64,000 nt of DNA, from NCBI GenBank assembly GCA_964594985.1, contig CAZQNQ010000002.1, positions 1 to 64,000 of the forward strand, given 5' to 3'. Source of the stretch: JADLHS01 sp964594985 (GTDB taxonomy: Bacteria > Verrucomicrobiota > Verrucomicrobiia > Limisphaerales > JADLHS01). Both the position numbers and the translations under genes were made by a program. A model generated the notes under the pieces. It saw only the letters and a list, made by a program, of their open reading frames with translations. It did not search any database and had not been told where the DNA came from. Positions 27,141 through 36,470 of the stretch are shown in pieces; the stretch's first letter is position 1, and each line of letters begins with the position of its first letter.

Positions 27141-28451
27141 ATGCCACTCAAAACCTGGACGCATTGCCGCATCTGCGGAAATCCGCATCTCAAACGCATC
27201 ATTGACCTTGGCAGCCAGCCATTAAGCGGCGTGTTCCCTCGCCCGGAAAGCCCCAACCCCACTCCTGCCCCGCTTGATCTGGTTCGTTGTGACGTAGAAG
27301 CCAAGCCGGGTGCCTGTGGGTTGGTGCAGTTGCTGCACACGGCAGAATTGAGTGAAATGTATGGCACCACATACGGCTATTATTCTTCCATCAGCCCGAC
27401 CATGGTATCTCATCTTGAAGGTAAAGTCCGGGACTTGGTAGAAATCGCCCAACCAAAACCCGGCGAAATCGTCTTAGATATCGGTTGTAATGATGGGACA
27501 TTACTCAATGCCTACGGAGCCAAAGCCGGTTTGACTCGGATCGGCATGGACCCCTCAGCCAAAAAGTTTTCCCATAATTATCAATCCGACATCCGGGTGG
27601 TATATGACTTTTTCTCCGAAAAAGGGGCTCGCACCTTGATCAGTGACAAGTCCTGCAAAATCATCACCTCCATCGCGATGTTCTACGATCTCGATGATCC
27701 GCTGAGTTTCATGCGGGACATTCGCGCACTGCTGACCCAAGACGGCATCTGGGCGCTGGAGTTGTCTTATCTCCCCTTGCTGCTCAAACAATTGACCTAC
27801 GATCAAATCTGCCACGAGCACGTCACCTACATTGGTCTGCGTCACATGGATTGGATGATGAAAAAAACGGGGCTGAAGATCCTGGATGTTTCATTCAATG
27901 ACATGAACGGCGGCAGTTTCTACATCATCGCCGGTCGTGCCGACGGGCCACATCAACCGCAGACCGCCAAGCTTCAAAAGCTGTTGGATGACGAAGCGAT
28001 TTTGGAAACAGATGAACCCTTTGTCCGCATGCGCAACCGCATCCTGACGCATCGCGATGACGTTCGTGGTTTCTTCCAAACCATGCGCGCGGCCGGAAAG
28101 AAGGTTTATGGCTATGGCGCTTCGACCAAAGGAAACATTGTCCTGAATTATTGCGACATCAAAAGCGACGATATTGTGGCCATTGGTGATCGCAACCCGG
28201 AGAAAGACGGTCTGGTAACCCCCGGAACACGGATCCCCATCATTTCACATCAAAAACTGCGTGATCTGAAGCCCGAATACCTGTTCGTCCTGATTTGGCA
28301 CTTTCGCAAGGAGGTCATTCGGGATGAAGTTGATCTGATCAAGCGCGGCTGCAAATTGGTATTCGATCTGCCCAGGCTGCATGTGGTGGATGCTTCCAAC
28401 TACGAACGATACTTGGAACGCTCGTTTGAAGATTTAGCCTACTCTTTATAG
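27141..28451 (+). CDS. Nucleotide-sugar C-methyltransferase (TylC3/NovU-like)
   Basis: A 436-aa enzyme with the three-part layout of sugar C-methyltransferases. An N-terminal zinc-binding module (CRICG near residue 8, then RCDVEAKPGACG) comes first. The SAM domain has VLDIGCNDGTLL and the active-site segment ICHEHVTYIG. The C-terminal domain reads GYGASTKGNIVLNY. TylC3-type enzymes methylate C-3 of 4-keto-6-deoxysugar nucleotides. Its place directly after rfbF/rfbG suggests CDP-4-keto-6-deoxyglucose, or an epimer of it, as acceptor. The following SDR would reduce the 4-keto group. Confidence 0.85.
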   Translation: MPLKTWTHCRICGNPHLKRIIDLGSQPLSGVFPRPESPNPTPAPLDLVRCDVEAKPGACGLVQLLHTAELSEMYGTTYGYYSSISPTMVSHLEGKVRDLVEIAQPKPGEIVLDIGCNDGTLLNAYGAKAGLTRIGMDPSAKKFSHNYQSDIRVVYDFFSEKGARTLISDKSCKIITSIAMFYDLDDPLSFMRDIRALLTQDGIWALELSYLPLLLKQLTYDQICHEHVTYIGLRHMDWMMKKTGLKILDVSFNDMNGGSFYIIAGRADGPHQPQTAKLQKLLDDEAILETDEPFVRMRNRILTHRDDVRGFFQTMRAAGKKVYGYGASTKGNIVLNYCDIKSDDIVAIGDRNPEKDGLVTPGTRIPIISHQKLRDLKPEYLFVLIWHFRKEVIRDEVDLIKRGCKLVFDLPRLHVVDASNYERYLERSFEDLAYSL

Positions 28452-28461
28452 GATAGGCAGC

Positions 28462-29472
28462 GTGACCGAGTCTGCACAACGGGAACGTGAGGCATGGCAA
28501 AACCGCCGGGTGCTGGTAACGGGGGCCGATGGCTTTGTGGGCCGGTGGCTGGTTCAGGCTCTGGCTGATCGCGGCAGTGAAGTCCATGCATTGATTCGGG
28601 CTGGGAAGGCTGGCCCGAGTTCGCACGTCTTTCCAGCCTCCGTCTCACTAGTATCAGGCGATGTTACAGATTTATCCGGGATTAGTCGGTTGATTGCGGA
28701 TGCTCGCATTGAAACGATTTACCATCTGGCAGCCAATAATATCAACACCGGGCAGGGAATTTCCCCTTATGCGGTTTTTGAGACCAATCTGCGGGGCGTT
28801 TACACTGTTCTCGAGGCAAGTCGCAAGGCCTCGGTCGCTCCATTGACTATTATCGCATCTAGCCGGGAGGTTGAAGACTGCTTTCAGCCCGATCGCCAAC
28901 GGAAACTGCACCCTTACATGACTTCCAAGGCGGCGGCGGAACTCGTCACGAAGTCATATGGCGATACTTTTGGCATTTCAACAGTATTGGTCAGGTCGGA
29001 CAATCTTTATGGGGGTGGCGATTTAAACTGGTCTCGATTGGTGCCTGGCACTGTTCGTGCAATCCTTCGGGGCGAAGTTCCCATCATTCGCAGCAATGGG
29101 TTATTGCGCCGAGATTATGTTTATATTGAAGACGCGGTTGCCGCGTATCTGAAGATTGGCGAGCACCAAAGAGTTGGCGTCCCGGCAGGCGGTTTGTTTC
29201 GAATTGCGACAGGCACCAGCACCAGTGTGCTTGAAATGGTTAAAGCCATCGCCAAAGCCGCTGGCAAACCGGAACTCGAACCGGAAATCTTGAATGAAAA
29301 TCGCGATGAAAGAGTTGATGAACCTTATTTCCCCGAGATGGAACGCCGGATATTGGGTTGGGAAACTCGCCATACCATTACAAGCGGCTTGGACCAAACT
29401 GTGAAATGGTACCGGGAGCATTACGGGCGGGAGGCCAGCTTCCCATCGGCAGCAAACATTTCTCCACCATGA
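28462..29472 (+). CDS. NAD(P)-dependent sugar epimerase/reductase (extended SDR)
   Basis: A 336-aa SDR enzyme with a GTG start 10 bases after the methyltransferase stop. The dinucleotide loop is VLVTGADGFVGRWL, followed by HLAANNINTGQG, IIASSREVEDC and the catalytic LHPYMTSKAAAE (YxxxK). It resembles the rfbG product in GGGDLNWSRLVPGTVRAIL but differs in the active-site flanks, so it is a paralogue with a different step, most simply 4-keto reduction or epimerisation of the methylated CDP-sugar. It overlaps the next gene by ATGA. Confidence 0.8.
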   Translation: MTESAQREREAWQNRRVLVTGADGFVGRWLVQALADRGSEVHALIRAGKAGPSSHVFPASVSLVSGDVTDLSGISRLIADARIETIYHLAANNINTGQGISPYAVFETNLRGVYTVLEASRKASVAPLTIIASSREVEDCFQPDRQRKLHPYMTSKAAAELVTKSYGDTFGISTVLVRSDNLYGGGDLNWSRLVPGTVRAILRGEVPIIRSNGLLRRDYVYIEDAVAAYLKIGEHQRVGVPAGGLFRIATGTSTSVLEMVKAIAKAAGKPELEPEILNENRDERVDEPYFPEMERRILGWETRHTITSGLDQTVKWYREHYGREASFPSAANISPP

Positions 29473-30347
29473 GCCAATTTCGGTATGATTTAGCCGTGGC
29501 GTATCGGGTTTACCCCAAACCGTCTGCAAACAAGCCCCGGGTTTACGCCGAAGACAAATTCCGGCTCGTGGAACTATGCCTCCGTTCGTTCAAGGCTTCT
29601 TTGGGAGACTTACGCACCAAGATGTGGGTGCTGCTTAATGATTGCCCGCCATGTTATGAAGAATTGTTTCGAAAGCATTGGCCCGCAGAAGATCTGGTGT
29701 TTGTTAAATACCCCGGCGTGCCTCCGGGCACAACCCTGCACGAACAGTCTCGTATCTTGCTGGAACAAACCGATGCCGAATTGGTGCTCTGGGCCGAGGA
29801 TGATTATTTTTATCTTCCAGATCAATTTAAGCTGGCGGTTGATTTTTTGCGCTCAAACCCAGACGCCGATTTTGTTTCTCCATATGATCACCCTGATTTC
29901 TACAGCACAGATTTGCACGCGTTTCACGCGAAGCAGCGAGTAGTCGGAAATCAGGTCTGGCGTTCGCGCCTCAGCAACACCCACACTATTCTGGCGAAAC
30001 GTCAGGTATTGTTCGAATTGCAACGGGTCTTTCTGACCTTTCAAGGGAACGTTAATTTCGATCTGGCCATGTGGATGGCGCTCACGAAGAAACGGATGTT
30101 CAACCCCGTAAAGTTGCTACAATGGTCCATCGCAAATCGTTTCTGGGCCGGTAGCATTTTGTTGGCTTGGTACTATTTTTGGCGCCAGGCCCTGATTGGC
30201 CGCCGGTATCGGCTGTGGGTGCCGACCCCCGCGATCGCGACACATATGATCGCCACCTTGGAATCACCTGGTTTCGATTGGGGGGCGGAAATCGCGGCAT
30301 TCGAAACTTGTAAGCCCGAACTTTCCAAGCCTGCGGATAGCCGTTAA
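29469..30347 (+). CDS. Putative glycosyltransferase of the polysaccharide cluster
   Basis: A 292-aa protein beginning at the ATG that overlaps the SDR stop. It has a GT-A-like layout: KFRLVELCLRSFKASL, MWVLLNDCPP, then LVLWAEDDYFYLPDQF, where EDD is a DxD-type metal motif. A C-terminal hydrophobic stretch FWAGSILLAWYYFW suggests membrane association. The specific family is not certain. Tight coupling to the CDP-sugar genes suggests it transfers the sugar made by them; this is inference. Confidence 0.65.
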   Translation: MSQFRYDLAVAYRVYPKPSANKPRVYAEDKFRLVELCLRSFKASLGDLRTKMWVLLNDCPPCYEELFRKHWPAEDLVFVKYPGVPPGTTLHEQSRILLEQTDAELVLWAEDDYFYLPDQFKLAVDFLRSNPDADFVSPYDHPDFYSTDLHAFHAKQRVVGNQVWRSRLSNTHTILAKRQVLFELQRVFLTFQGNVNFDLAMWMALTKKRMFNPVKLLQWSIANRFWAGSILLAWYYFWRQALIGRRYRLWVPTPAIATHMIATLESPGFDWGAEIAAFETCKPELSKPADSR

Positions 30348-30415
30348 GCGTAAGACTTCGAGGCCAATCAGCATGGGTTGTCTGGTTAATTCTGCAGACT
30401 AGAGCGCAAAGCTAT

Positions 30416-31066
30416 CTAGCCTCCCACTTGTTTTACGCAGAAAATAGAGAATGCGCTTTCCGGATGAGCTCGGGTGCGTAAATAATGGGCTGCTAGTGAA
30501 ACCAACCCGGCTATGGCTCGCGGCCGGTGTTTGAGCCGCGCATATTCACCCCGCATCGACTTTGGCCCGTGCATGCCTAAAACTTTGTAACCCAACTGGC
30601 GCATTTCTTCCGGCTCCCAACCCGATAGATGCTCTTGCAAATCCCCATTCTGACTGCGCTGAGGAATAAAACCATTCGGGGTAAAAATTACTACCCGCTT
30701 GGTTGCGAGACTCTCCATCCCGGCCAACATTTTCCGGCCATCCTCTTTCGTTAGGTGTTCGATGACGTCCAGGGCTATAACGGCATCAAATCGTCGTCCC
30801 GCCAACAAACGACCAACCTCTCTGACATCACCTTGTTGAAACTCGTCATGGGTCTGCGCTTGCAAGGCTTTCCGGAGGGAAGGTGCATAGCCATCCAGCC
30901 CGGTCAATTTTGCCAACCTCAAATATCGAAGTGGAGAAGCATCACCACACCCGACATCCAGGACGGTCTGGCAACCGGCAAGAGTTTGCCGTAACTCCGA
31001 TAACAATGCAGCCACGCCTGGATTTGTCAGCCACAGTTTTGCGGTGCTTTCTGGATTTCGAGTCAT
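30416..31066 (-). CDS. Class I SAM-dependent methyltransferase
   Basis: A 216-aa protein with Rossmann motif I TVLDVGCGDASPL, acidic motif II LTGLDGYAPS and motif IV FDAVIALDVIEHL, typical of the UbiE/Methyltransf_11 group. It is antiparallel to the rest of the sugar cluster and probably modifies a glycan or small metabolite. The ATG at 31066 is used because the 43 residues upstream are basic, low in hydrophobic residues and have no domain content. A weak C-terminal region (AIAGLVSLAAHYLRTR) lies outside the fold. The acceptor is unknown. Confidence 0.8.
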   Translation of the reverse strand: MTRNPESTAKLWLTNPGVAALLSELRQTLAGCQTVLDVGCGDASPLRYLRLAKLTGLDGYAPSLRKALQAQTHDEFQQGDVREVGRLLAGRRFDAVIALDVIEHLTKEDGRKMLAGMESLATKRVVIFTPNGFIPQRSQNGDLQEHLSGWEPEEMRQLGYKVLGMHGPKSMRGEYARLKHRPRAIAGLVSLAAHYLRTRAHPESAFSIFCVKQVGG

Positions 31067-31247
31067 GCTTGATCGTTTTGCCTTCCTGCGCGAACAAACG
31101 CTAGCGACAGGCTTAGACTCAGTCAATCGTTCCACTCGGTGAAAGTTTGCCGAATCGTGGTGCGGGTCTTTACTGCTGGCATGTCGGGAAAGCATTGCCT
31201 ATCTTTTCGCCAATTCCGCTTTCGAAGCGTGTCCCTGAACAACTGCC

Positions 31248-34109
31248 ATGAATTCCAAGCCAAGTTCACCATCCGGCCTGCTCAAAAAACACTGGTCGGT
31301 GTTCATTATTTTGATTCCCATTGTGGGCCTTCTTTTCGTCCGCGGATTTGCTCCTGACTATACGGTTTTTTCCAACGACGGCCCGCTGGGCGCCATCAGT
31401 GCCGGCTTCATCCGCACCCCCGGATCGTTTGGTGGAATGTGGCAGGATCTGAACTGGATCGGCACCAACGGCGGCGCGCTGCCACCGAATTTTAGCGGCG
31501 CACTGTTCTGGCTGCTGGGGCCGCTCGCGTTTTCAAAGTTTTACGCCCCCTTCTCACTTGTGTTTGTCGGAGCGGGGGCATTTTTTTGTTTTCAACAACT
31601 CCGTTTCTCGCGGATTGCATGTTGGCTTGGGGCGTTTGCCGCCGCGCTAAATGGAGATTTTTTTGCCACGTCATGCTGGGGGGTTTGCTCCCAACCCATC
31701 GCGTTCGGACTGAGTTTTATTGCGGTCGGCTTCTTGGCCGACACCTCTTCACCACACCGTTGGTGGCGCGTTGTGCTTGCTGGATTGGCTGTAGGGCTTG
31801 GCGTCATGGAAGCGTATGATATCGGCGCTCTGTTCAGCATGGCGGTAGCATGCTTTGTCCTCGGGCAGGCTATTCTTGGGGAAACCTCATTGATTTCTCG
31901 CATTACCACTGGTTTGGTTCGTTTGGGTTTGGTGGCGTTTTGTGCAGTCATAATTGCCGCAACAACCTTAAATGTGCTCGTCAGCACGCAAATCAAAGGC
32001 GTGGTTGGTATGTCTCAAGATGACAAAACCAAGGCCATGCGTTGGAACGAAGCGACCCAATGGAGTACGCCTAAACGTGAGGCTTTGGGGATATTGGTGC
32101 CAGGACTGTTCGGTTTCCGCATGGATACCCCGATGTATCTGCCCGAGGACATGCAAAAGTCTCATGCCGCAGGCACTTATTGGGGATTTGTCGGTCGTGA
32201 TGCGGCTTGGGATGCATATCTCAAATCAGACCGTAAAGGATCCGTACCTGGTGGCCCATTGCGCTATGGCGGGGGGAGTGGATATGCGGGCGTTCTCGTA
32301 TTACTCGTGGCAGCGTGGGCCATCGTCCAATCCTTCCGCAAAGAAAAATCGTTCTTCACATATGCTCAACGAAAGATGCTGTGGTTCTGGCTGGGCGTGA
32401 TGGCACTTTCGGGCGCGTTGATGTTTGGTCGTTACGCACCGTTCTACCAATTCTTTTACGCGCTGCCGTATGCCTCCACCATCCGCAATCCAGCCAAGTT
32501 CATGCACGTGCTGGAGTGGGCGCTCATCATTGTGTTCGGCTACGGCTTGCACGGCCTGACGACGCTTTATCTGGAACGCGCCACGGCGACGACAAAAGGC
32601 ATCGGCGAACAGTTCCGCTTCTGGTGGAAACAAACCACCGGCTTCGACAAGAACTGGGTGCGCGGCACGTTCATCGCCCTCACTCTCGCCGTGCTCGCGT
32701 GGTTTGTTTACCACGGCCTGCGCGGCCAGGTGGAAGCCTACGTGGCCGACCTCAATCAATGTGCCACGCTCCAGCAAGGTGGCCGTCCCGATCCCGTCGC
32801 CGCGGCCGATGCGGCGGCGGCAACCATCAGCTTCAGCTTGAAACAATGCGGCTGGGCGTTCGGCTTCTTGGCGGCATCCGTGGCAACGCTGGCGGTTTTG
32901 GTCAGTGGTGGTTTTGCGGGCAAACGTGCGCGGGTAGCAGGCATCATTCTTGGCCTGCTCGTGGTCGTTGATCTTGGCTGGCAAAACCGGCCTTGGGTCA
33001 TCGCCCAGAATTGGACCGGGCGTTACGTCGAAGCCGCGCAGAATCCGGTCTTCGATTTCCTCCGGGATAAACCTTTCGAACATCGCGTCAGCAATATCCC
33101 GTCGCACCTCCTGCGCGCCTTCCAGCTCGATCCGCGCCTGCTGGAAATGGAAGATGTGTTCCAGTCCGTTTATGGCAGTGAGTGGACCCAACACCTGTTC
33201 CCGTATTACAACATCCAAACCATCAACGTCGTGCAGATGCCACGTCGCCCACTCGACTACGATGTGTTTGAACAGGCGTTTCAACTGTACAGCGCCAACA
33301 CGATCCACAACATTGCCCGCCGCTGGCAACTGACCAATACCCGCTACATCGCCTGCGCGGCCCCGATGCTGGGATTGTTGAACCAAGGCTTCGATGCCGA
33401 GCAAAAGCGATTTGTGCCCCGCGTCATGTTTGATTTTTATCAAGACCGGCGCGGCGGCCCGATTCTCATCCGCACCAACGAAAACGGCCGTTACGCCATC
33501 GTCGAATTCACCGGAGCTTTGCCGCGCGCCAAGCTATACGCGTACTGGGAAGCCGTTCCCTACGAAACCAACCGGGTGCAAGGCTGGGTTGATTCCATCC
33601 GCAAAGCCTACCCACCCAACTGGTCGTTGCCCTTCGATTCGCTCAACACCAACGACCTTGCCACGCTGGAAGTGCTGACCCGTGCCAGTTTTGATCCGGC
33701 GCAGCAAGTGTTGCTCGCCGAACCCATCGCCACCAAGCCGGACCCCAACGCCGCACCTGGCACGGTGGAATACGTGAGCTACAAACCAAAAGAAATCGTC
33801 CTCAAAACCAGGAGCACCGCGCCGAATGTGCTGTTGTTGAATGACCGTTACGATCCCAACTGGCAGGTGACGATTGACGGGCAGCCGGCAAAGTTACTGC
33901 GCTGCAATTATCTCATGCGTGGCGTGGAAGTGCCCGCCGGCGACCATCAGGTGGAATTCCAGTTCCGGCCTGATGTGAAATTCCTCTACGTAAGTCTGGC
34001 GGCCCTGGCCTTGGGCGCGGTGCTCATCGGCTGCCTGGTATTGGTCCCGCAAAAACCGGAAACCGCTGCCGGAGGGAAAGACTCCCCGCCGGCCAAAGTC
34101 AAAAGTTGA
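31248..34109 (+). CDS. YfhO-like polytopic membrane protein
   Basis: A 953-aa protein. It has many hydrophobic segments in the first about 560 residues, beginning WSVFIILIPIVGLLFVRGF. A large extracytoplasmic C-terminal part follows, with PKEIVLKTRSTAPNVLLLND and YDPNWQVTIDGQPAKLLRCN, the YfhO-family signature. A last membrane helix is at LYVSLAALALGAVLIGCLVL. YfhO-type proteins are GT-C-like and are linked to glycosylation of envelope polymers. Position at the end of the sugar cluster supports that role. Codon use shifts to higher GC after about 32400, closer to the chromosomal average, so the first third may have another history. It converges with the prepilin gene and overlaps it by 11 bases. 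Confidence 0.78.
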   Translation: MNSKPSSPSGLLKKHWSVFIILIPIVGLLFVRGFAPDYTVFSNDGPLGAISAGFIRTPGSFGGMWQDLNWIGTNGGALPPNFSGALFWLLGPLAFSKFYAPFSLVFVGAGAFFCFQQLRFSRIACWLGAFAAALNGDFFATSCWGVCSQPIAFGLSFIAVGFLADTSSPHRWWRVVLAGLAVGLGVMEAYDIGALFSMAVACFVLGQAILGETSLISRITTGLVRLGLVAFCAVIIAATTLNVLVSTQIKGVVGMSQDDKTKAMRWNEATQWSTPKREALGILVPGLFGFRMDTPMYLPEDMQKSHAAGTYWGFVGRDAAWDAYLKSDRKGSVPGGPLRYGGGSGYAGVLVLLVAAWAIVQSFRKEKSFFTYAQRKMLWFWLGVMALSGALMFGRYAPFYQFFYALPYASTIRNPAKFMHVLEWALIIVFGYGLHGLTTLYLERATATTKGIGEQFRFWWKQTTGFDKNWVRGTFIALTLAVLAWFVYHGLRGQVEAYVADLNQCATLQQGGRPDPVAAADAAAATISFSLKQCGWAFGFLAASVATLAVLVSGGFAGKRARVAGIILGLLVVVDLGWQNRPWVIAQNWTGRYVEAAQNPVFDFLRDKPFEHRVSNIPSHLLRAFQLDPRLLEMEDVFQSVYGSEWTQHLFPYYNIQTINVVQMPRRPLDYDVFEQAFQLYSANTIHNIARRWQLTNTRYIACAAPMLGLLNQGFDAEQKRFVPRVMFDFYQDRRGGPILIRTNENGRYAIVEFTGALPRAKLYAYWEAVPYETNRVQGWVDSIRKAYPPNWSLPFDSLNTNDLATLEVLTRASFDPAQQVLLAEPIATKPDPNAAPGTVEYVSYKPKEIVLKTRSTAPNVLLLNDRYDPNWQVTIDGQPAKLLRCNYLMRGVEVPAGDHQVEFQFRPDVKFLYVSLAALALGAVLIGCLVLVPQKPETAAGGKDSPPAKVKS

Positions 34110-34725
34110 TACCAGGCTGATCGAACGCGTAAGTCATTTCGCCCGGCGTGAACTTCTTGTAGTTCCGCACATGCCCGTCGGCGAAGAGAATGTTGACCGA
34201 ACCGAGATGCGCCGGTGAAATGAACGCGAACAACGTGTCTTGCGTATAGTTGTCCGGGTCGGCGTCCGCCGGATCGAACGCCCAGTTCGTGTCGCCGGAA
34301 AGGATGTATTGACTGGCCAGCCGGATGCGCGACACCTTCAAGGCGCCAGCCGCACTGTCAGTCACCCATACCGCCCGGCTGCCGAGGAAATAGGAGAACG
34401 GCGAGTGTGCATAGAACCGGCTCATCGAAGGGCACCGCATTACGTTCGTCGTCTTGTAATAATCCACCAGCGGCCGGCTCCACGGGGCCGGGGCGGTGTT
34501 CGTCCACGCCACGACGCCATTGGCCTGCGGCAGAAGACCGTTCTCGTCGTCACCGTACATCTGCATGGCGAGTCCCAGTTGCCGCAACTGATTCCCGCAT
34601 TGCGCGGTCAACGCCCGCTCCTTCGCCTTGCTTAAAGCGGGCAACAACATGCTCGCCAGAATCGCGATGATGGCGATGACCACGAGCAACTCGATCAACG
34701 TGAACGCTGGATTTGTTTTCTTCAT
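34099..34725 (-). CDS. Type II secretion/pilin-like prepilin with H-x9-DG motif
   Basis: A 208-aa prepilin-like protein typical of Verrucomicrobia and Planctomycetes. The leader MKKTNPA is followed by FTLIELLVVIAIIAILA, the cleavage and methylation site plus helix. Cleavage would follow Ala rather than the usual Gly. HLGSVNILFADGHV near the C-terminus is the H-x9-DG motif of this group. The ATG at 34725 gives a short normal leader, so the earlier start at 34749 is not used. The 3' end overlaps the YfhO-like gene tail to tail. Confidence 0.88.
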   Translation of the reverse strand: MKKTNPAFTLIELLVVIAIIAILASMLLPALSKAKERALTAQCGNQLRQLGLAMQMYGDDENGLLPQANGVVAWTNTAPAPWSRPLVDYYKTTNVMRCPSMSRFYAHSPFSYFLGSRAVWVTDSAAGALKVSRIRLASQYILSGDTNWAFDPADADPDNYTQDTLFAFISPAHLGSVNILFADGHVRNYKKFTPGEMTYAFDQPGINF

Positions 34726-34826
34726 TCGAACGAAAGCACTGACGCCCACGCTAGCGCACTATTCACACCGAAAGCCAAGGAAAGATTCGCATGTTCATGT
34801 GTGCCGGTGCGTGGTTAATTCTCCGT

Positions 34827-35036
34827 GTGAAATTGTTTTATACCGGCCCGGTCATCAACACCGAGATGCTCGTGATGATGCTGGAAAAAAACGGCATCGC
34901 CGCGACGCAGGAATTCGTGGAGGCCGACGCGCCGGACGACGGCGACTTGAGCCGGCTCGCCAAGGTGTTTGTGCTCGAAGCGGATTACGACCGCGCGCAT
35001 CAACTGTTCTACGCGGAACGGGAAGATGAGTTGTGA
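34827..35036 (+). CDS. DUF2007-like small protein (putative signal-transducing)
   Basis: A protein of 69 aa from a GTG at 34827 (81 aa from an ATG at 34791). The pattern VKLFYTGPVINTEMLVMMLE, then NGIAA, a run of Asp/Glu and VFVLEADYDRAHQLF matches the DUF2007 fold, in which a small alpha/beta domain reads like a PII-type signal protein. Function is unknown. It is tail to tail with trmL, with 9 bases between. Confidence 0.65.
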   Translation: MKLFYTGPVINTEMLVMMLEKNGIAATQEFVEADAPDDGDLSRLAKVFVLEADYDRAHQLFYAEREDEL

Positions 35037-35045
35037 ACAAACCAA

Positions 35046-35510
35046 CTATTCGCCGCCGACAAATCCCTGCTGGCGCAGCGCTTCAAACAAAACCAGCGCC
35101 ACGCAGTTCGAGAGATTCAACGAGCGCGCCTCGGAATTGAACATCGGGATGCGCAGCCAGCGCGCGCGATTCTGTTCCAACAGTTGTTTCGGCAAACCCG
35201 CCGTCTCGCGCCCAAACACCAGGTAATCGTTCGCCGAAAACTTTGCCTCCGAGTAAAGCTGCGGGCCGTCCGACTCAATGAACCACAGTCGCGCTTCCGC
35301 CGGAAGTTTCGCCATGAACGCCATCCAATTCGCCCAGCGTTGCCATGTCACGTGCTGCCAATAATCCATCCCGGCGCGCTTCAACGTCGTGTCGTCCAGC
35401 TTGAAGCCGAACGGCTCGATGAGATGCAACGTCGTCCGCGTCGCCGCGCACAACCGTGCCACGTTGCCCGTGTTCGGCGGAATCTCCGGCTGGACGAGAA
35501 CAATGTTCAT
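35046..35510 (-). CDS. trmL: tRNA (cytidine/uridine-34-2'-O)-methyltransferase
   Basis: A 154-aa SPOUT enzyme that 2'-O-methylates the wobble base of tRNA-Leu. All three knot motifs are present: NTGNVARLCAATRTTLHLIE, VFGRETAGLP and IPMFNSEARSLNLSNCVAL. Length matches TrmL (about 155 aa). It lies in a minus-strand run with truA and ruvX. Confidence 0.93.
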   Translation of the reverse strand: MNIVLVQPEIPPNTGNVARLCAATRTTLHLIEPFGFKLDDTTLKRAGMDYWQHVTWQRWANWMAFMAKLPAEARLWFIESDGPQLYSEAKFSANDYLVFGRETAGLPKQLLEQNRARWLRIPMFNSEARSLNLSNCVALVLFEALRQQGFVGGE

Positions 35511-35535
35511 TTGTAGGAGACGAGGTGACGAGGCT

Positions 35536-36360
35536 CTAACTTTCAGAATCAGTTTTCAGTGGTTTTGCAGAAGTTTGCGACTCCTCACGTCGTCTCCTGC
35601 TCTTGCCTGAGTAAAACACTTTCCACAACACCAGCCCGTGCGCCGGAGCGTTCATCCCTGCCACACGCCGATCTTTATGCGCGAGCATTGTTTTCACCTC
35701 CGTCGCCGGAAACCGTCCGTAGCCGATCTGCACCAACGTGCCCACGATGCCGCGACACATCTTGTAGAGAAATCCTTCACCTTCGATGGTGAACGTCAGC
35801 AACGCCCCGCTGCGTTTGATGTCGCACCGCGTCAACGTCCGCACCGCGTCCTCCAGTTCATCGCCGCGATTCGCCGTGAACGAGCGGAAGTCATGTCGTC
35901 CGACAAATAGTTTCGCCGCCGCGCGCATGACTTTGAGATCGAGCGGACGCGGCACATGCCACGCTTGCGTGCGCAACAAGGGATTCAGCGCCGGATGACT
36001 CCACACGTAGTAACGATACTGCTTGCCCGAGGCATCGAAGCGCGCGTGAAATTTCTGCGGGACTTGCCGTGCCGTCAGCACCCGGATGTCGTCCGGCAGA
36101 CCGGAGTTGATGGCGAGCGCCAACTGGCGTTCCGGCATCTTGAATTCTGCGCGCCGCAGTTCCAGGTGTGCCACCATGCCCAGCGCGTGAACCCCCGTGT
36201 CCGTCCGGCTGGAACTGGTCAATCGCGGCTTGCTGGGGAAGAGTTTGGCGAGCGACGCTTCGAGCAATTCCTGCACGCCCGTGCCGGTCTTCTGCCACTG
36301 CCAGCCCTGATACGCCGTGCCGTCGTAGGCGATGGTGAGTTTGAATTTGAGCGCTTCCAC
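35536..36360 (-). CDS. truA: tRNA pseudouridine(38-40) synthase
   Basis: A 274-aa enzyme with the catalytic aspartate in SSRTDTGVHALGMVAHLE, the N-terminal FKLTIAYDGTAYQGWQWQ strand and the C-terminal ITRCDIKRSG/FLYKMCRGIVGTLVQIG-type core. The GTG at 36360 is chosen. The open frame continues to 36417 but those residues come from a dispersed palindromic repeat (36370-36470), which therefore ends only about 10 bases upstream of truA. Confidence 0.92.
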   Translation of the reverse strand: MEALKFKLTIAYDGTAYQGWQWQKTGTGVQELLEASLAKLFPSKPRLTSSSRTDTGVHALGMVAHLELRRAEFKMPERQLALAINSGLPDDIRVLTARQVPQKFHARFDASGKQYRYYVWSHPALNPLLRTQAWHVPRPLDLKVMRAAAKLFVGRHDFRSFTANRGDELEDAVRTLTRCDIKRSGALLTFTIEGEGFLYKMCRGIVGTLVQIGYGRFPATEVKTMLAHKDRRVAGMNAPAHGLVLWKVFYSGKSRRRREESQTSAKPLKTDSES

Positions 36361-36369
36361 GGGAAAAAT

Positions 36370-36470
36370 TAAACCACAGATGAACACGGATGGACACAGA
36401 TGGGCGGACGATCGCATCGCCCTGAACTTAATCCGTGTTTATCTGTGTTCATCCGTGGTTGAAAATTAAA
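36370..36470. repeat. Dispersed palindromic repeat, CCACGGATGAACACGGAT type (family B, copy 1)
   Basis: The left arm AACCACAGATGAACACGGAT and the right arm ATCTGTGTTCATCCGTGGTT form a long inverted repeat between ruvX and truA. It overlaps the last codons of ruvX. Copies 2 and 3 are at 39809 and 43350. Confidence 0.85.
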
